A stretch of 8,893 nt of DNA from Firmicutes bacterium CAG:238 (lineage in GTDB: Bacteria; Bacillota; Clostridia; Peptostreptococcales; Anaerovoracaceae), in the NCBI GenBank assembly GCA_000435615.1, contig FR882014.1, forward strand, positions 13,592 through 22,484, given 5' to 3'. The stretch's first letter is position 1. Each line of letters starts with the position of its first letter. Positions 7,222-8,893 of the stretch are shown piece after piece. The notes under the pieces were generated by a model. It saw nothing but the letters and a program-made list of their open reading frames with translations. It was not told where the DNA came from and searched no databases. A program made the position numbers and the translations under genes.

Positions 7222-8548
7222 GAAGCTCTGACTTCCTCAATTTGAAATAAACCAGTCCTGTCACATCCGCAAGGAACCAGCCGATAGGCACCGACCACCA
7301 AATACCGACGACACCGATGGCCGGGATTGCAGATAAAATATAGGCCAGTGCAACGCGGGTGCCCAGCGAAATGACGGTGAGCATTACGCTCATGCCAGGT
7401 TTTGCAAGGGCGCGGTACAAGCCGTAAAGCAGGAACAGACACCCGATGCCGCAGTAAAAGACGCCTTCAATCCGCAGATAGCGCACGCCTTCGCGGATGA
7501 TTTCCGTCTCGCCGGCGTCCACAAAGATTTTCATGAGAGGACTTGCGAAGACGCAGACCAAAATCGACACAACGATGCAGAAAAGCATGGAGATAGAGAC
7601 CGCACTTTTCAGTCCGGCGCGAATCCGCGCGTCCTGTTTTGCACCATAGTTCTGGGCAATAAAGGTGGAAAACGCATTGCCGAAGTCCTGCACGGGCATG
7701 TAGGCGAAAGCGTCGATTTTCACCGCAGCGGCGAACGCGGCCATTGTAATCGTTCCGAAACTGTTGACAAGACCCTGAACCATAAGAATCCCGAGGTTCA
7801 TAATGGACTGCTGAATGCAGGTCAGAACCGAAAAAGAAGCGATTTCACGGACACGCATCCTGCGCAGACACGATGGTCTTATGGCAGAGCGCACTTCAGG
7901 GCAGCGGAGCATCGCATAAATTGCAATGCCGATGCCGGAAACATACTGGGCGATAACGGTTGCCTCCGCGGCTCCTGCAACGCCCCGATTTAACTGAAGG
8001 ATAAAGTATAAATCCAGCAATATATTCAGCACAGCGGACACCGCCAGAAAAATCAGCGGTGCCACGGAATTTCCAACCGCGCGCAAAAACGACGCGAAAA
8101 AATTATAGACGAAAACCGCCGGTATTCCCCAAAAGATGACAAAGAGATAGGCTCTCATGTCCGGCCATACCTCAGCAGGAACCTGAAGAAGAACTTGCAG
8201 CAGGTCAAGAAGGAGAAAGGCACACAGATTCAGCACGGCAGTAGCTGCTGCTATGAAGAAAAAGGAAGCGCATATATTTTCACGCAAGCCTTCCTCATCG
8301 CGCTGTCCGAAGCGTATGGAAAAAAGCGCGCCGCTTCCCATGCAAAGCCCGAGCATGATCGAGGTCAGAAAAGTCATCAGGGCAAAGGAAGAGCCGACTG
8401 CCGCAAGTGCGGTTTTGCCGAGAAACTGCCCGACAATCAGGGTATCGGCGATATTATAGCATTGCTGAAGCAGATCCCCTAAAATCATGGGCACCGCAAA
8501 CAGCAGCATGGATTTGGTTACAGAACCGTTGGTTAGATTTATAGTCAT
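7205..8548 (-). CDS. MATE family multidrug/cation antiporter
   Basis: Integral membrane exporter of the multidrug and toxic compound extrusion family, which couples Na+ or H+ entry to efflux of cationic drugs or metabolites. The 447 residues are a typical length and form about 12 hydrophobic helices in two similar halves. The N-terminus (NLTNGSVTKSMLLFAVPMIL, then LLQQCYNIADTLIVGQFLG and LAAVGSS) is characteristic of the Firmicute YoeA/NorM-like MATE group, and the second half repeats the pattern with IQQSIMNLGILMVQGLVNSFG and FIAQNYGAKQ. The start ATG (8546-8548) has GGAGA 7 bases upstream. It is transcribed on its own from a promoter at about 8602-8630 and is convergent with the hydrolase. 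GC is well above that of jetC. Substrate is unknown; nothing ties it to Wadjet function. Confidence 0.93.
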   Translation of the reverse strand: MTINLTNGSVTKSMLLFAVPMILGDLLQQCYNIADTLIVGQFLGKTALAAVGSSFALMTFLTSIMLGLCMGSGALFSIRFGQRDEEGLRENICASFFFIAAATAVLNLCAFLLLDLLQVLLQVPAEVWPDMRAYLFVIFWGIPAVFVYNFFASFLRAVGNSVAPLIFLAVSAVLNILLDLYFILQLNRGVAGAAEATVIAQYVSGIGIAIYAMLRCPEVRSAIRPSCLRRMRVREIASFSVLTCIQQSIMNLGILMVQGLVNSFGTITMAAFAAAVKIDAFAYMPVQDFGNAFSTFIAQNYGAKQDARIRAGLKSAVSISMLFCIVVSILVCVFASPLMKIFVDAGETEIIREGVRYLRIEGVFYCGIGCLFLLYGLYRALAKPGMSVMLTVISLGTRVALAYILSAIPAIGVVGIWWSVPIGWFLADVTGLVYFKLRKSELLTNSQ

Positions 8549-8555
8549 TTTGGAG

Positions 8556-8560
8556 TCTCC
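8556..8560 (-). promoter_or_regulatory. Ribosome binding site of the MATE gene
   Basis: On the - strand GGAGA lies 7 bases before the ATG. It is part of a small palindrome, GGAGTCTCC (8552-8560), so it could fold on itself in the mRNA, but the stem is only four pairs. Confidence 0.7.
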
Positions 8561-8601
8561 GAATTGTAAGTTCTTGATGGTGTTTTGTTGTGAATTTTAT
8601 T

Positions 8602-8630
8602 AGTATAGCGTAAATTCCGATGGTACGCAA
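8602..8630 (-). promoter_or_regulatory. Promoter of the MATE gene
   Basis: On the - strand, -35 TTGCGT (8630-8625) and -10 TATACT (8607-8602) are separated by exactly 17 bases. The predicted leader is about 45-50 nt and leads straight to the MATE ribosome site. A good vegetative sigma factor match at the -10, moderate at the -35. Confidence 0.65.
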
Positions 8631-8631
8631 G

Positions 8632-8647
8632 AATAAATGCATTTATT
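8632..8647. promoter_or_regulatory. 16-bp perfect palindrome, candidate operator
   Basis: AATAAATGCATTTATT is its own reverse complement. It lies one base behind the -35 box of the MATE promoter and about 25 bases behind the -35 box of the divergent + strand promoter, the usual place for a dimeric regulator (MarR, TetR or similar) to control efflux genes. No regulator gene is in the window. AT-rich palindromes also arise by chance, so function is inference. Confidence 0.4.
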
Positions 8648-8672
8648 TATAGAATAAAAGGTTATAAATTGA

Positions 8673-8701
8673 TTGTACAATACAGCAATCTGTGATATTA
8701 T
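8673..8701 (+). promoter_or_regulatory. Divergent + strand promoter of the leader RNA
   Basis: -35 TTGTAC (8673-8678), 17-base spacer, -10 TATTAT (8696-8701). Transcription should start near 8708. The -35 lies inside a 10-bp palindrome, ATTGTACAAT (8672-8681), which could be a second regulator site. Confidence 0.6.
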
Positions 8702-8739
8702 GATAAACATCTCGGAGCTACAGAGCTTACGGGAAAGTC

Positions 8740-8787
8740 ATGTCCCGCAAGGGGCGTGTGAGTAGAAATATATTGAGATTTTATTAA
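8740..8787 (+). CDS. Possible 15-codon leader peptide
   Basis: ATG at 8740 opens a short frame, MSRKGRVSRNILRFY, ending in TAA at 8785-8787. A modest ribosome site, GGGA, lies at 8731-8734. The start codon is buried in the GNRA hairpin, and the stop falls exactly at the foot of the terminator stem (8786), so a ribosome reaching the stop would cover the terminator's left arm. That is the geometry of ribosome-controlled attenuation. The peptide is basic and resembles no leader I know. It could be a chance frame. Confidence 0.3.
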   Translation: MSRKGRVSRNILRFY

Positions 8788-8836
8788 AAAAGGCTAACCA
8801 GTTACATTCTCTTAATGTGGCTGGTTAGCCTTTTTT
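8786..8836. terminator. Strong intrinsic terminator, 23-bp stem, symmetrical
   Basis: Bases 8786-8808 (AAAAAAGGCTAACCAG then TTACATT) pair with 8814-8836, including two G-U pairs in the + strand RNA, around the loop CTCTT. Six T follow the GC part (8831-8836) on the + strand, and six A precede it (8786-8791), so the - strand also ends in a T run. It ends the leader RNA and may also stop transcription coming from the right. Confidence 0.85.
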
Positions 8837-8860
8837 GAAGTAAAAATTTCGAAAAAAGTA

Positions 8861-8889
8861 TTGACAAAGCGGATAAAATCAAATACTAT
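8861..8889 (+). promoter_or_regulatory. Strong + strand promoter at the right edge
   Basis: Perfect -35 TTGACA (8861-8866), 17-base spacer, -10 TACTAT (8884-8889). It lies 24 bases after the terminator and would start transcription just beyond the window, so an unseen gene on the + strand is expected there. Confidence 0.65.
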
Positions 8890-8893
8890 AAAG

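Larger units (their letters stand above)
8708..8836 (+). ncRNA. Structured leader or small RNA ending in a terminator, class unknown
   Basis: A transcript of about 130 nt is expected between the promoter at 8673-8701 and the terminator ending at 8836. Visible pairings: a closing stem ATCTC (8709-8713) with GAGAT (8775-8779); a small hairpin AGCT (8716-8719) with AGCT (8724-8727); and an 8-bp stem CATGTCCC (8739-8746) with GGGGCGTG (8751-8758), including G-U pairs, capped by the GNRA tetraloop GCAA. An alternative stem CGGGA (8730-8734) with TCCCG (8743-8747) competes with the GNRA hairpin. I compared it from memory with common riboswitch classes and recognise none. It may be a riboswitch or attenuator leader of the gene beyond the right edge, a ribosome-controlled leader (see the short frame inside it), or a standalone small RNA. 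Confidence 0.45.

Noticed and set aside
8195..8482. 95-codon + strand frame opposite the start of the MATE gene
   Set aside because: Shadow of a clear membrane-protein gene; no motif and no supporting ribosome site.
8708..8836. Purine, TPP, T-box, fluoride, guanidine or c-di-GMP riboswitch
   Set aside because: None of the conserved core motifs of these classes that I remember is present, so the RNA is left unassigned.
1..8893. CRISPR array, tRNA, rRNA, insertion sequence or integrase
   Set aside because: No regularly spaced repeats, tRNA-like cloverleaf, transposase or recombinase motifs were seen, despite the possible island nature of the jet operon.

Overview
This window reads as a piece of chromosome from a low- to mid-GC Firmicute, most likely an anaerobic Clostridia-type bacterium. 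The basis is strong purine-rich Shine-Dalgarno sites, TTGACA/TATAAT-type promoters, intrinsic terminators and the protein families present. I cannot name the species.

Positions 1-6386 hold a type III-like Wadjet (JetABCD) operon on the + strand: jetA (5' end cut off by the window edge), jetB, jetC and jetD. Wadjet is a bacterial SMC-family complex that recognises and cleaves small circular DNA, mainly plasmids. JetC is the SMC-like ATPase motor, JetA the kleisin-like bridge, JetB the winged-helix KITE subunit, and JetD the Toprim-fold nuclease. The four genes overlap by 8-11 bases, so they should be transcribed and translated together. The operon promoter lies to the left, outside the window.

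At 6370-7221 an alpha/beta hydrolase of the monoacylglycerol lipase/lysophospholipase type starts inside the last codons of jetD, with a very strong ribosome site embedded in jetD. It is either a read-through neighbour or an unrecognised fifth gene of the operon. GC content appears to rise sharply at this junction (sampled 60-base lines: about 22-43% in jetC, 57-58% in the hydrolase and MATE genes), which suggests the jet genes have a different history from what follows.

At 7205-8548 a MATE-family multidrug/cation antiporter lies on the - strand, tail to tail with the hydrolase and overlapping it by 17 bases. It has its own promoter and ribosome site at its upstream end.

The last 345 bases (8549-8893) contain no conventional gene but are dense in signals: the MATE promoter, a perfect 16-bp palindrome directly behind it, a divergent + strand promoter, a structured leader of about 130 nt with a GNRA-capped hairpin and a 15-codon reading frame, a 23-bp hairpin terminator, and a second strong + strand promoter running off the right edge. 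This looks like an attenuated leader or small-RNA gene in front of an unseen gene, and is the least explained part of the window.
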